Source: Rhizobium sp. RCAM05350 (GTDB lineage: Bacteria > Pseudomonadota > Alphaproteobacteria > Rhizobiales > Rhizobiaceae). Taken from it: DNA of 64,000 nt. Of this stretch, positions 9,540-18,890 are shown in pieces. The notes under the pieces are model-generated. The model saw only the letters and a program-made list of their open reading frames with translations, did no database searches and had not been told where the DNA came from. Position numbers and translations under genes: made by a program. The stretch lies in the NCBI GenBank assembly GCA_024426085.1, contig CP087974.1, positions 4,444,001-4,508,000 on the forward strand, read 5' to 3'. Within the stretch, counting starts at the first letter, position 1. The number at the start of each line of letters is the position of its first letter.

Positions 9540-11091
9540 ATGTCAGACTATTCAGAAACAGACAAAAAGCACGATGTGGGCGTGCTGCATTCCATGGGCT
9601 ATGCCCAGGAACTTGAACGGCGGATGAGTTCGTTCTCGAACTTCGCCATTTCCTTCTCGATCATCTGCATCCTGTCCGGCGGTATCAATTCGCTCGGGCA
9701 GGCTACCTCCCGGTGCAGGCGGAGCTGCCATCGGTATCGGCTGGCCGCTTGGCTGCCTGATGTCAGGCCTTTTCGCGCTCGGCCTGGCGCAGATTTCGTC
9801 GGCCTATCCAACGGCCGGCGGGCTCTATCATTGGGGCTCGATCCTCGGTAACCGTTTTACCGGCTGGCTTGCGGCGTGGTTGAACCTGCTCGGCCTCATT
9901 ACCGTGCTTGGGGCGATCAACGTGGGAACGTTCTACTTCTTCCTCGGCGCATTCGGTGCGCAGTTCGGCCTTGAGGATACGATCACGGATCGCGTTTTGT
10001 TCGTGGCTGTCATTACCGCCCTGCAGGCAGGCATCAACCATTTCGGCATCGGTCTTACGGCCAAGCTGACCGACTTGTCAGGCTACCTGATCTTCGCCGC
10101 CGCTGCCGCCCTGACGCTGGTCTGCCTCGGCTCGGCATCGTCCTTCGAGGTCTCCCGTCTGTTCACCTTCGCCAACTATACCGGCACCGAAGGCGCCAGC
10201 GCCGTCTGGCCGATCGTAACCTCAGGCGGCATGGCATTCCTGCTCGGCCTGCTTCTGCCGATCTACACGATCACCGGCTATGACGCTTCGGCGCATACAT
10301 CCGAAGAGACGAAGAAGGCTTCGGTTTCCGTGCCACGCGGCATGGTGTCGGCCGTCATCTGGTCGTCAATCTTCGGCTACGTCATGTTGTGCTCGTTCGT
10401 GCTCATGCTCCCGAACATGGACGATGCAGCCAAGCAGGGCTGGAACGTGTTCTTCTGGGCCATGGACGCGCAGGTCAACCCGACCGTCAAGACGATCCTC
10501 TATTGGGCGATCTTCGCATCGCAGTTCCTCTGCGGTCTTGCGACGGTCACCTCCGTGTCTCGTATGATCTTTGCCTTTTCACGCGACGGTGGTCTGCCTG
10601 CATCGGCAACGCTTGCCAAGGTCAGCCCGAAATTCCGTTCGCCGGTTGCGGCGATCTGGACGGGATCCATCCTCTCCGTGCTGTTCGTCTGGTTTACGTC
10701 GGCCATCACGATCGCCGGCACGCCCGCCTATTCGATCGTCGTATCCTGCACGGTCATCTTCCTATTCCTGTCCTTTGCCCTGCCGATCGCGCTTGGCATC
10801 ATCACAGTCGGAACGCCGAAATGGCCGGCCATGGGACCATGGAACATGGGAGCAGGCACCTTCAAGGTTGTCGGTGTCCTCTCGCTGATCTCGATGGCGC
10901 TGATCTTCTACATTGGTATCCAGCCGCCGAACGATTGGGCTTTTGCTATCACCATCGGCTTCTTCGTGCTCACGGCGATCGTCTGGTTCGTCTTTGAAAA
11001 CAAGCGTTTCAAGGGCCCGCCGATCGGCGACATGATTGCCAAGCGCAAGGCGGAAATCGCCGCTGCAGAAAAGGCCGTCGGCGAAGTCTGA
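9540..11091 (+). CDS. APC-superfamily amino acid/amine permease (one frame break)
   Basis: About 516 residues with twelve predicted membrane spans, of the GABA/choline permease (BAT1/UGA4-like) branch of the APC superfamily. The N-terminus is cytoplasmic (DVGVLHSMGYAQELERRM), then FSNFAISFSIICILSGGI; later segments include GYDASAHTSEETKKASVSVP, a hallmark loop of the amine-permease branch. The frame breaks near 9712, with a surplus C before GGAAIGIGWPLG. ATG 9540 follows AGGGGAAA. It lies between the amidohydrolase and the ligase on the same strand and probably imports the operon's substrate. PuuP in the putrescine pathway plays the comparable role. Confidence 0.88.
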
Positions 11092-11190
11092 TCGCTTTGA
11101 AGCGACCGCGGAAGCCGCACGGGCGGCTTCCATGACATGTCCAGCGGAACGCATATCTGCGGCGTTCCTGTCATTCACGGGATTTTTGCA

Positions 11191-12563
11191 ATGAGCGCGA
11201 GCTATTCGTTTGAAGAATTGAAGAAGGATGTTGCCGAAGGCCGCATCGATACGGTTCTGGCCTGCCAGGTCGACATGCAGGGACGCCTGATGGGCAAGCG
11301 CTTTCACGCGCAGTTCTTCGTCGATAGCGCCTGGGAAGAGACCCACAGCTGCAACTACCTCCTGGCGACCGACCTCGAAATGGAAACGGTCAACGGCTAC
11401 AAGTCGACCAGCTGGGAATCCGGCTATGGCGATTATACGATGAAGCCCGATCTCTCGACGCTTCGCCGCATTCCATGGCTCGAAGGCACGGCGCTGGTTC
11501 TCTGCGACATGCTCGACCATCATACCCACAAGGAAGTGCCGCATTCGCCGCGCGCCATCCTGAAGCGCCAGATCGCCTGGCTGGAAGCCATGGGCCTTAA
11601 GGCCTACATGGCGACCGAACTTGAGTTCTTCCTGTTCGACCAGACCTATGATGCTGCGCGCGAAAGCGGATATCGCAACCTGAAGCTCGCCAGCGGCTAC
11701 AACGAGGACTATCACATCTTCCAGACTACCAAGGAAGAAGACGTAATGCGGGCGATCCGCAACGGTCTGCAGGGGGCGGGCATTCCGGTTGAAAACTCCA
11801 AGGGCGAGGCGTCTGCCGGCCAGGAGGAAATCAACGTCCGTTACGCCGACGCACTGACCATGGCCGACCGGCACGTGATCATCAAGAATGGCTGCAAGGA
11901 AATCGCCTGGAGCAAGGGCAAGGCGATCACTTTCCTTGCCAAGTGGAATTACAATGCCGCCGGCTCATCATCGCATATTCACCAGTCGCTCTGGAGCACT
12001 GACGGCAAGACGCCGCAGTTCTTCGACAAGGAAGCCAAATACGGCATGTCGGAGATGATGCGCCACTACGTCGCCGGGCTTTTGACGCATGCGAGCGAGA
12101 TCACCTATTTCCTCGCGCCCTATATCAACTCCTACAAGCGGTTCATGGCTGGAACATTCTGCGCCGACCAAGGCCGTCTGGAGCAAGGACAACCGTACTG
12201 CCGGATACCGTCTCTGCGGCGAGGGCACCAAGGCAATCCGCATCGAATGCCGCGTTGGCGGATCCGATCTCAACCCTTACCTTGCCATGGCGGCGCTGAT
12301 TGCCGCCGGTATTGCCGGGATCGAGGGCAAGATGGAACTGGAACCGGCCTTCGTCGGTGACGCCTATGGCGGCAAGAACATTCGTGAAATCCCGGGCACG
12401 CTGCGCTGATGCGACGCGGGCGATGAATTCATCGAAGATGCTGCTCGACGCCTTCGGCGAGGACGTCATCGAACACTACACCCGCGCTGCCGAATGGGAG
12501 CAGGAGGAATATGACCGCCGCGTGACGGATTGGGAAGTTGCACGCGGTTTCGAGAGGGCGTAA
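11191..12563 (+). CDS. Glutamine-synthetase-family ligase, likely gamma-glutamyl-amide (amine) synthetase (two frame breaks)
   Basis: About 456 residues, PuuA/GlnA-like. Beta-grasp N-domain (VDMQGRLMGKRF), catalytic-domain motifs ATELEFFLFD, SAGQEEINVRY, GSSSHIHQSLW, APYINSYKRF, AGYRLCGEGTKAIRIECR and SDLNPYLAMAALIAAG. The metal and ATP ligands of the GS fold are present, so the enzyme should be active. Frame breaks near 12160 (ATTC[T]GCG, a surplus T) and 12407 (CGC[T]GAT, again a surplus T). With these removed the protein ends EVARGFERA. ATG 11191 is chosen; the segment from 11137 has no family match. Its operon suggests glutamylation of an amine or amino alcohol, as PuuA does for putrescine, rather than ammonia assimilation. 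Confidence 0.88.
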
Positions 12564-12588
12564 CGCCATCGGTCTATAACAGTTCCGG

Positions 12589-12617
12589 TCCGGCACGTCC
12601 GAACAGGCGGTGCCGGA
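12589..12617 (+). repeat. Intercistronic hairpin with following T-run between ligase and ALDH genes
   Basis: TCCGGCAC and GTGCCGGA pair across a 13-base loop, and a T-run begins six bases after the stem (ATTTTT). It resembles a weak attenuator inside the operon, which could lower expression of the dehydrogenase genes relative to the permease and ligase. Confidence 0.4.
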
Positions 12618-12651
12618 TCACAATTTTTGACGACAGAACAGGAAGACGATC

Positions 12652-14031
12652 ATGACCATGATCCATTGCATTTCTCCGGTGAACGGAGAGGTTTATGCGG
12701 AGCGCCCGGCGGGTGACGCCGCTGTCGCCTCGGCGGCGGTTGCGCGTGCGCGTACCGCGCAGAAAAGCTGGTCCAAGCGGCCGATCGAGGACCGCGTCAA
12801 GCTGGTGCTTGCCGGCGTTGCGCGTCTCAACGAAATGGTCGACGAGGTTGTGCCGGAATTGGCCTGGCAGATGGGCCGACCGATTCGCTATGGCGGCGAA
12901 TTCCGCGGTTTCAACGAGCGTTCCAACTATGTGGCGGCGATCGCAGCCGATGCGCTCGCGCCGATCATCGTCGAGGACAGCGCCAGCTTTGAGCGCCGCA
13001 TCGAACGCGTCGCCCATGGGGTCGTTTTCGTCATCGCGCCGTGGAACTATCCTTACATGACCGCGATCAACACGGTTGCACCGGCATTGATGGCGGGCAA
13101 CACCGTGATCATCAAACATGCCAGCCAGACGATCCTGGTCGGCGAGCGCATGGTGCGCGCCTTTGTCGAGGCCGGCGTTCCGGAAGACGTTTTCCAGAAC
13201 ATCTTCCTCGACCACGCGACGACCTCGCAGCTGATCGCGGCCAAGAGCTTCGATTTTGTCAACTTCACCGGCTCGGTCGAAGGTGGCCGGTCGATTGAGC
13301 GGGCAGCGGCCGGAACGTTCACCGGGCTTGGCCTCGAACTTGGCGGCAAGGATCCGGGCTATGTCATGGAAGACGCTGATCTTGATGCTGCCGTCGATAC
13401 GCTGATGGACGGCGCGATGTTCAATTCCGGGCAGTGCTGCTGCGGCATCGAGCGCATCTATGTCAACGAAAACCTCTATGACGATTTCGTTGAGAAAGCC
13501 GTCTCGTTTGCCTCGGCCTACAAGCTCGGCAATCCGCTGGAGCAGGAAACCTCGCTCGGGCCGATGGCACACAAGCGTTTTGCCGCCGAAGTGCGGGCGC
13601 AGACCGCCGAAGCCATCGCGAAGGGCGCCAAGGCGCTGGTCGATCCAAAGCTGTTTCCGCAGGACGATGGTGGTGCCTATCTCGCTCCGCAGGTTCTCGT
13701 CGACGTCGATCACTCGATGAAGGTGATGACCGAAGAGAGCTTTGGCCCGGTCGTCGGCATCATGAAGGTGAAGAACGACGCGGAAGCACTCGCCCTGATG
13801 AACGATTGCAAATACGGCCTCACCACCTCGCTTTGGACCAAGGACGCCGAGCGCGCTGCCCGCATCGGCCAGGACCTCGAGACTGGCACCGTATTCATGA
13901 ACCGCGCCGACTATCTCGATCCGGCACTCTGCTGGACCGGCGTCAAGGAAACCGGCCGTGGCGGCTCACTGTCGGTCATCGGTTTCCAGAACCTGACCCG
14001 CCCGAAATCCTACCATCTGAAGAAAGCCTGA
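12652..14031 (+). CDS. NAD(P)-dependent aldehyde dehydrogenase
   Basis: Intact, 459 residues, oxidises an aldehyde to the acid. Rossmann-proximal segment VVFVIAPWNYPYMTAINTVAPAL with the catalytic Asn near residue 129, FTGSVEGG cofactor loop, LELGGKDPG with the general-base Glu near 227, and catalytic Cys in FNSGQCCCGIERIY near 261. C-terminal LTTSLWTKD and TGVKETGRGGSLS are also typical. ATG 12652 follows AGGAAGA. It is four bases upstream of the iron-alcohol dehydrogenase gene and probably oxidises that enzyme's product. Confidence 0.93.
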   Translation: MTMIHCISPVNGEVYAERPAGDAAVASAAVARARTAQKSWSKRPIEDRVKLVLAGVARLNEMVDEVVPELAWQMGRPIRYGGEFRGFNERSNYVAAIAADALAPIIVEDSASFERRIERVAHGVVFVIAPWNYPYMTAINTVAPALMAGNTVIIKHASQTILVGERMVRAFVEAGVPEDVFQNIFLDHATTSQLIAAKSFDFVNFTGSVEGGRSIERAAAGTFTGLGLELGGKDPGYVMEDADLDAAVDTLMDGAMFNSGQCCCGIERIYVNENLYDDFVEKAVSFASAYKLGNPLEQETSLGPMAHKRFAAEVRAQTAEAIAKGAKALVDPKLFPQDDGGAYLAPQVLVDVDHSMKVMTEESFGPVVGIMKVKNDAEALALMNDCKYGLTTSLWTKDAERAARIGQDLETGTVFMNRADYLDPALCWTGVKETGRGGSLSVIGFQNLTRPKSYHLKKA

Positions 14032-14034
14032 ACG

Positions 14035-15181
14035 ATGACCATCACTGCCAACTGGAGCTACCCGACATCCATCAAGTTCGGCGCCGGCCGGATCAAAGAG
14101 CTTGCCGATCATTGCAAGGCGCTCGGCATCAAGAAGCCGCTGCTGATCACCGACCGTGGCCTCGCGCCGATGCCGATCACCCAAAATGCGCTCGATATCC
14201 TCGACGTCGCCGGTCTGGGCCGCGCGCTGTTCGCCGATGTCGACAGCAATCCCACTGACGTCAATCTCGATGCCGGCGTCAAAGCCTTCAAGGCCGGCGG
14301 CCATGACGGCGTCATCGCCTTCGGTGGCGGTTCCGGCCTCGACCTTGGCAAGTGCGTTGCCTTCATGGCAGGGCAGAGCCGTCCGGTCTGGGATTTTCGA
14401 GGATGTCGGCGACTGGTGGACCCGCGCCAGCGTCGAGGGCATTGCGCCGATCATCGCCGTGCCGACGACGGCTGGCACCGGCTCGGAAGTTGGCCGCGCC
14501 TCGGTCATCACCAATTCGCAGACCCACACGAAGAAGGTGATCTTCCATCCGAAGTTCCTTCCCGCGGTCACCATCTGCGATCCGGAACTGACGGTCGGCA
14601 TGCCGAAGATCATCACGGCCGGCACCGGCATGGATGCCTTTGCCCATTGCCTGGAAGCCTATTCCTCGCCGTTCTACCATCCGATGTCGGCCGGTATCGC
14701 GCTTGAAGGCCTGCGTCTGGTCAAGGAATACCTGCCGCGCGCCTACAAGGACGGCACGGATATCGAAGCCCGCGCCCATATGATGAGTGCGGCTGCTATG
14801 GGCGCCGTCGCCTTCCAGAAGGGGCTTGGTGCCATCCATTCGCTGTCGCATCCGGTCGGCGCCATCTACAACACCCATCACGGCATGACCAATGCCGTCG
14901 TCATGCCGCCGGTGCTGCGCTTCAACCGCCCGGCGATCGAAGGCAAGATCGGTCTGGCGGCTGCCTATCTCGGTATTTCCGGCGGCTTCGACGGCTTCTA
15001 TGACTATGTGCTGAAGCTGCGCGAGGAACTCGGCGTGCCGGACAAGCTGTCGGCGCTTGGTGTCGGCACCGACCGTATCGACGAAATGGCTGCAATGGCG
15101 ATCGTCGATCCGACCGCCGGTGGCAATCCGGTCGAGTTGACGCTCGATGCTGCCAAGCGGCTTTTCCACGACTGCATCTGA
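14035..15181 (+). CDS. Iron-containing (group III) alcohol dehydrogenase (one frame break)
   Basis: About 381 residues, converts an alcohol to an aldehyde with NAD(P). The N-terminal nucleotide-binding domain has AFGGGSGLDLGK near residue 97 and VPTTAGTGSEVGRASV near 145. The metal ligands are in DPELTVGMP, GMDAFAHCLEAY, GAIHSLSHPVGAIYNTHHG. The frame breaks near 14398: GGATTTTCGAGG carries one surplus T between WDF and EDVGDWW. It starts four bases after the ALDH stop and is last in the operon, followed by a strong hairpin. Alcohol plus aldehyde dehydrogenase next to a ligase suggests an amino-alcohol route. Confidence 0.9.
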
Positions 15182-15238
15182 TATGCTTGGACCGGCGTTC
15201 TTCGCCGTGATCCAGCGTTTCTTCAGTGATTTCAATGA

Positions 15239-15270
15239 ATGGAGCCGGCACCTATGTCCGGCTCCATTTT
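15239..15270 (+). terminator. Rho-independent terminator of the ligase-dehydrogenase operon
   Basis: Perfect 10-bp stem ATGGAGCCGG / CCGGCTCCAT with a 9-base loop, followed by TTT and a T-rich stretch, 57 bp after the alcohol dehydrogenase stop. Confidence 0.88.
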
Positions 15271-15488
15271 CATTTTCCGGCTAATAAAATCACATCACGA
15301 AAATTGCTACTTTCCCTTGTGCGGTTTTGTCGTAAAATCGTCACTGAAATGTCATGGAGCGCGTCATTTCGGAGAGTTCGTTTGCTCTTCGTTAATAGTG
15401 TTTTGCAAGGCTTCATATATGAGGATGCTCTTCCGCGAATGGGGTGGCGAGAGGCGATGGCGGCTCCGGTCTTGCCGGCAGGAATAAT
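15271..15488 (+). promoter_or_regulatory. Intergenic region upstream of the first ParA-like gene
   Basis: The gap between the alcohol dehydrogenase stop and the ParA-like start is about 307 bp and holds the operon terminator in its left part. The rest carries an A/T-rich stretch likely to contain the promoter and a GGCAGGAATAAT ribosome-binding context before ATG 15489. I see no gene in it. Confidence 0.4.
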
Positions 15489-16271
15489 ATGGCTGTAATT
15501 TCAATTGCAAACGCCAAGGGTGGAGCTGGAAAGACCACTGTCGCATTGCTTCTTGCTATGGAATTTGCGCAACGCGGCGAGAAGGTCGTTATCTTCGATT
15601 GCGATCCGCTGGCATTCGCGGCCAAATGGCATCGGCTGCGCGGCGGGGTTGACGCGATCACCGTGGTGACCGGCATCACATTCGCCAATCTCGGCAGCAA
15701 CCTGCGTGTGCAACAAGGGCAGGGCGCCCACATCATCATCGATTTGTCCGGCGCCCGCGACGCGCTGATCGCGCTGACGGCGGGTTTGTCCGACCTCGTC
15801 CTCATTCCGGTACAGGGATGTGCCATGGATGCGCAAGGAGCGGCCCATGTACTCGATCTGATCGGGCAGGTCGAAACCAATGCGCATAGCCATATCAACT
15901 ACGCGGTGGTGCTGACCCGCGTCAGCTCGTTCGTGACGACGCGGGCGATGCGCAGCGTCAAGGCGCTTCTCGCCAGCCGCAACATTGCCCTTCTCGATAC
16001 GCCGATCATCGAGCGCAGCGCTTATCGCGACATATTCGAGCATGGCGGAACGCTCTATACGATCGACGCGGCCAAGGTCAGCAATCTGGTGAAGGCGCAA
16101 CGAAACATGCAGGCACTGGCGCATGACGTTCAACGCTTTCTGGGCGCGTCGTCCTATCCGCAATCGAGCGGACCTTTTGCTCGCATGTGCCACAAGACGC
16201 TGGCAAGCGGTTCTCAGCCATTGACCGCAGCTACGCCTTCTTACGCTGCACGCGCGGCCCTGCCGCTCTAA
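15489..16271 (+). CDS. ParA/VirC1-like P-loop ATPase, copy 1
   Basis: Intact, 260 residues. Deviant Walker A of the ParA/MinD superfamily, KGGAGKTTVALLLA at residues 10-23 (signature Lys at 10), Walker A' as IFDCDPLAFAAKW near 36, Walker B IIIDLSGARD near 81 and PVQGCAMDAQG. VirC1 and small orphan ParA proteins of rhizobia share this compact shape. There is no adjacent parB or centromere-like repeat, so plasmid-type partitioning is not supported. The ~40-residue C-terminal tail after the ATPase is Ser/Ala-rich and lacks a counterpart in copy 2. ATG 15489 is chosen because MAVISIANAKGGAGKTT is the family N-terminus. The role is unknown. Confidence 0.85.
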   Translation: MAVISIANAKGGAGKTTVALLLAMEFAQRGEKVVIFDCDPLAFAAKWHRLRGGVDAITVVTGITFANLGSNLRVQQGQGAHIIIDLSGARDALIALTAGLSDLVLIPVQGCAMDAQGAAHVLDLIGQVETNAHSHINYAVVLTRVSSFVTTRAMRSVKALLASRNIALLDTPIIERSAYRDIFEHGGTLYTIDAAKVSNLVKAQRNMQALAHDVQRFLGASSYPQSSGPFARMCHKTLASGSQPLTAATPSYAARAALPL

Positions 16272-16497
16272 CGCTATAAAGCGCCGCTCAGCCGCTGATT
16301 TTAGCTTCCAAATATGTCTGCCGCGGTTTCCGGCTCAATTTCCGTGCCTGAGCGGCGGCAATCGTTAATTCTTGGGAGGGTGGTATTCAGTCTTTGTTAA
16401 CCACGATCTGAAAGGTTTGATTAACCGAAGCGCGATGGATTTTGCGTCTTGCGGGAGCCATGCCGGGGCTCAAACTTCTTTTCAGACAGGAACGGAC

Positions 16498-17190
16498 ATG
16501 CCAGTCATTACATTCGCAAACACCAAAGGCGGCGCGGGCAAGACGACGCCGCGCTGATCCTGGCGACCGAACTTGCGCGCAATGGTGCGCGCGTCACCAT
16601 TCTCGATGCCGATCCGCAGCACTGGATTTCCCATTGGCACGATATTTCGGGGAAGGTTCCGAATGTCGAGGTAATCTCCTCTGTGTCGATGGCTTCGATC
16701 CAGACGCATATCAACGATAACAGGGCAAAGACCGACTATTTCATCATCGATCTCGCTGGTGCGCGCAACACGCTGATGGCGACGGCCATCGGGCTTTCCG
16801 ATCACGTGATGATCCCGATCCAGGGCTGTGCCATGGATGCCAAAGGCGGCGCCCAGGTGCTGGAATTGCTGGGTCACCTTGAGGAAAAGGCCGGCATTCG
16901 CATCAATCACTCCGTCGTGCTGACGCGGGTCAACTCGCTGGTGACGACGCGGGCGCTGCAGGTAGTCAAACAACTGCTCTCCGAGCGCTCCGTACCGGTG
17001 CTGGAAACGCCGATCATCGAGCGCGCGGCCTTCCACTGACATTTTCGACTGCGGCGGCACCTTGCAGACGATGGATCCAGCCCGGGTCAGCAATCTCGAC
17101 AAGGCCTGTCAGAACGCCCGCGCCTTCGGTGACGAAGTGCGTCGGCTGGTTCCGCTGAGGCTGACGGGCAGCTTGCGCCGCGCCGCTTGA
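16498..17190 (+). CDS. ParA/VirC1-like P-loop ATPase, copy 2 (two frame breaks)
   Basis: About 230 residues, collinear with copy 1, which lies 226 bp upstream. It has MPVITFANTKGGAGKTT, ILDADPQHWISHWHD, IIDLAGARNTLMATAIGLSD, PIQGCAMDAKGGAQVLELL, VLTRVNSLVTTRAL and ETPIIERAAFHDIFDCGGTL. The frame breaks at about 16552 (one G missing after KTT) and 17037 (CAC[T]GAC, a surplus T). The two changes cancel, so the length is preserved. Two TTAACC motifs lie about 50-100 bp upstream. The shared segments point to a tandem duplication that has diverged. No ParB partner is visible. Possible roles are polar positioning or partition-like functions. Confidence 0.82.
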
Positions 17191-17253
17191 GGTTTTCAAG
17201 CCATCAGAGATTTCCGGCGCTGCGCCCTTCGCGCGGCGTTTGCGTATCCGGGA

Positions 17254-18544
17254 TTAGAACCTGCGGTCAATGAAATGCTTCGCCTGTGCGCCGGCATGGT
17301 AGAAGGCGGACTTGACGCTGCGCCATGGATCGGGCGTCAGGGGCGTTTCGACAAGCGGCAAGGCGTTCGGCTCGCCCGTGACGTGGTTTGCCAGTGCGCG
17401 GCCGAAGACGGTGCCGGGTGCGATGCCGCGGCCATTGTAGCCGCTGACCGAAAAAACGTTCGGGGCCATCACGTGCATCTGCGGCAGGTTGTTGGTGGTC
17501 ATGCCGATGCGTCCGTCCCACCAGTATTCGAAGCGGAAATCGCCGAGCGCCGGGAAAAGCTTGCGCAGCGAGCGTTCGGCGAAAGCCCGGTGGGTGCCTT
17601 CAGCCAGTGCATCGAGGCGCCCAACGCTGCCGAAGATCAGCCGGTTCTGCTGGTCCATCCGGAACGAGGTCATGACCAGGCCGGTGTCCCAGCAACCCTG
17701 CCGTTCGGGCAGGATGGTGCGGGCGATGTTGTCGGATAGCGGGTTCGTGGCGAACTGGAAGTAGGGCAGGATCGTCAATTCCTGGGTATGGGCCTTCCAT
17801 GGTGTCTTGCTCAACAGGTCGCCATAGGCTTCGGGTTGCAACGATGACAGATTTGGCTGTGATCGTTCCGCCAGGTACGCCGAGCTTCCAGAGGTCGCCC
17901 TTGCGTTCGGCGGATTGCAGCGGGGTTTCCGTGTAGATTTGCGCGCCGGCGGCAAGGGCGGCGCGAGCAAGGCCCCGGGCATAGGCAAGCGGCTGGATCG
18001 TTCCGGCCCGGCGGTCGAGCAGGGCGCCGGAGAAGCCGGGTGCACCGGTCAGCGATTGGGTACGGTCCGCGTCCACGACGTCCACGGGTGCTCCAAACTT
18101 CTTCCACTGCCGTTCACGATCGCGGATGTCTTTCAGGCCCTCGGCACCGACGGCGAGATGCAGGGTACCGTTGCGGACGGCTTCGCAGGCAATCGCGTGT
18201 TTTTCAACGAGATGGTAGACCAGCGACGGACCATCGCCAAGTTCGGTCAGCAACCGCGTACCGACCTGCGTGCCGAGAGTTGCAATAAGGTCTTCAGGCT
18301 TCGTCCACATGCCGGCATTGACCAGGCCGACATTGCGGCCGGAGCCGCCAAAACCGATCATCTTTGCTTCCACGATGGCAACGCTGACGCCCTTTTCTGC
18401 GAGATGCAAGGCTGCGGACAGTCCGGTGAAACCACCGCCGATCACGGCGACATCGACCGTGATATCGGTTGCAAGCGGACCTGTTTCGGGAGCGGCCGGT
18501 GCCGTGGCATGCCAGAGGTTGGGAAGTGTACGTTCGGCGGCCAT
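17254..18544 (-). CDS. FAD-dependent amine/amino-acid oxidoreductase, DadA/PuuB family (one frame break)
   Basis: About 429 residues, DAO family. The FAD-binding motif DVAVIGGGFTGLSAALHLAE starts near residue 32, then GFGGSGRNVGLVNAG, and the C-terminal flavin loop GYNGRGIAPGTVFGRALA. Such enzymes oxidise the C-N bond of amino acids or glutamyl-polyamines (PuuB). The frame breaks near 17870, between the ATRSLWRPV segment and SLQPEAYGDLLSKTPW. ATG 18544 is preferred over GTG 18547. A 12-bp inverted repeat sits at its leader. It is convergent with the ParA-like gene. Its proximity to the ligase operon (about 2 kb) fits a glutamylated-amine oxidation step, but they are separate transcription units. 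Confidence 0.85.
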
Positions 18545-18890
18545 CACGGCATTCCTTATCTGTCGGAATTGGTCTTTCAGTTCTCCGACAGATAAAGCAT
18601 CGTGGCAATGTTTTTTAATGAGAATATCTGATGAGGTTATGAGGCCTCGGGATATCCGCCAAAGCCATAAGACGGGCGGGGCCGTGGCGCTACCAAGCTA
18701 AGCGCCACGGCCCCGGTCTCCCCTTCCACGAAAGTGTGCCCAATCGTATCGCGTTTCCGTACCGTTTGCCGGTGCGGCGAAGGTTTATGCGCGCCAAGCT
18801 GCGGTTGATCGCAGCCTCGGCCCGTTCATTTTCACCGGTGTGCGATTTTCGTCACCCCCAAATAGGGGAGGAGTCCACGATTTTTAGCCT
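18545..18890. other. Non-coding region between FAD oxidoreductase and L,D-transpeptidase genes
   Basis: These 346 bp contain the inverted repeat at 18556-18595 and a second perfect 14-bp inverted repeat, GGGGCCGTGGCGCT / AGCGCCACGGCCCC, at 18678-18691 and 18701-18714 with a 9-base loop. The latter lacks a T-run but lies downstream of the L,D-transpeptidase gene and upstream of the FAD gene, so it may separate the two units. The rest shows nothing recognisable. Confidence 0.5.
18556..18595 (-). promoter_or_regulatory. 12-bp perfect inverted repeat abutting the FAD oxidoreductase ribosome binding site
   Basis: TTATCTGTCGGA and TCCGACAGATAA flank a 16-base spacer. The inner arm ends where the AAGGA ribosome binding site begins, 11 bases before ATG 18544. 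It may be a protein operator or an RNA hairpin controlling translation. Confidence 0.6.

Noticed and set aside
10762-13713. Long antisense reading frames opposite the glutamine-synthetase-like and aldehyde dehydrogenase genes (370 and 379 codons)
   Set aside because: They mirror the codon structure of well-identified plus-strand genes, show no family motif and no ribosome binding site; high-GC shadows.
16380-16440. CtrA binding site upstream of the second ParA-like gene
   Set aside because: Two TTAACC half sites are present, but their 18-base spacing does not fit TTAA-N7-TTAA.
15489-17190. Plasmid-type parABS or repABC locus
   Set aside because: No ParB, RepB or RepC coding sequence and no centromere-like repeats; both ATPases are orphans.
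18678-18714. Classical Rho-independent terminator of the L,D-transpeptidase gene
   Set aside because: Perfect 14-bp stem but no T-run on either strand and about 180 bp away; kept only as an inverted repeat.
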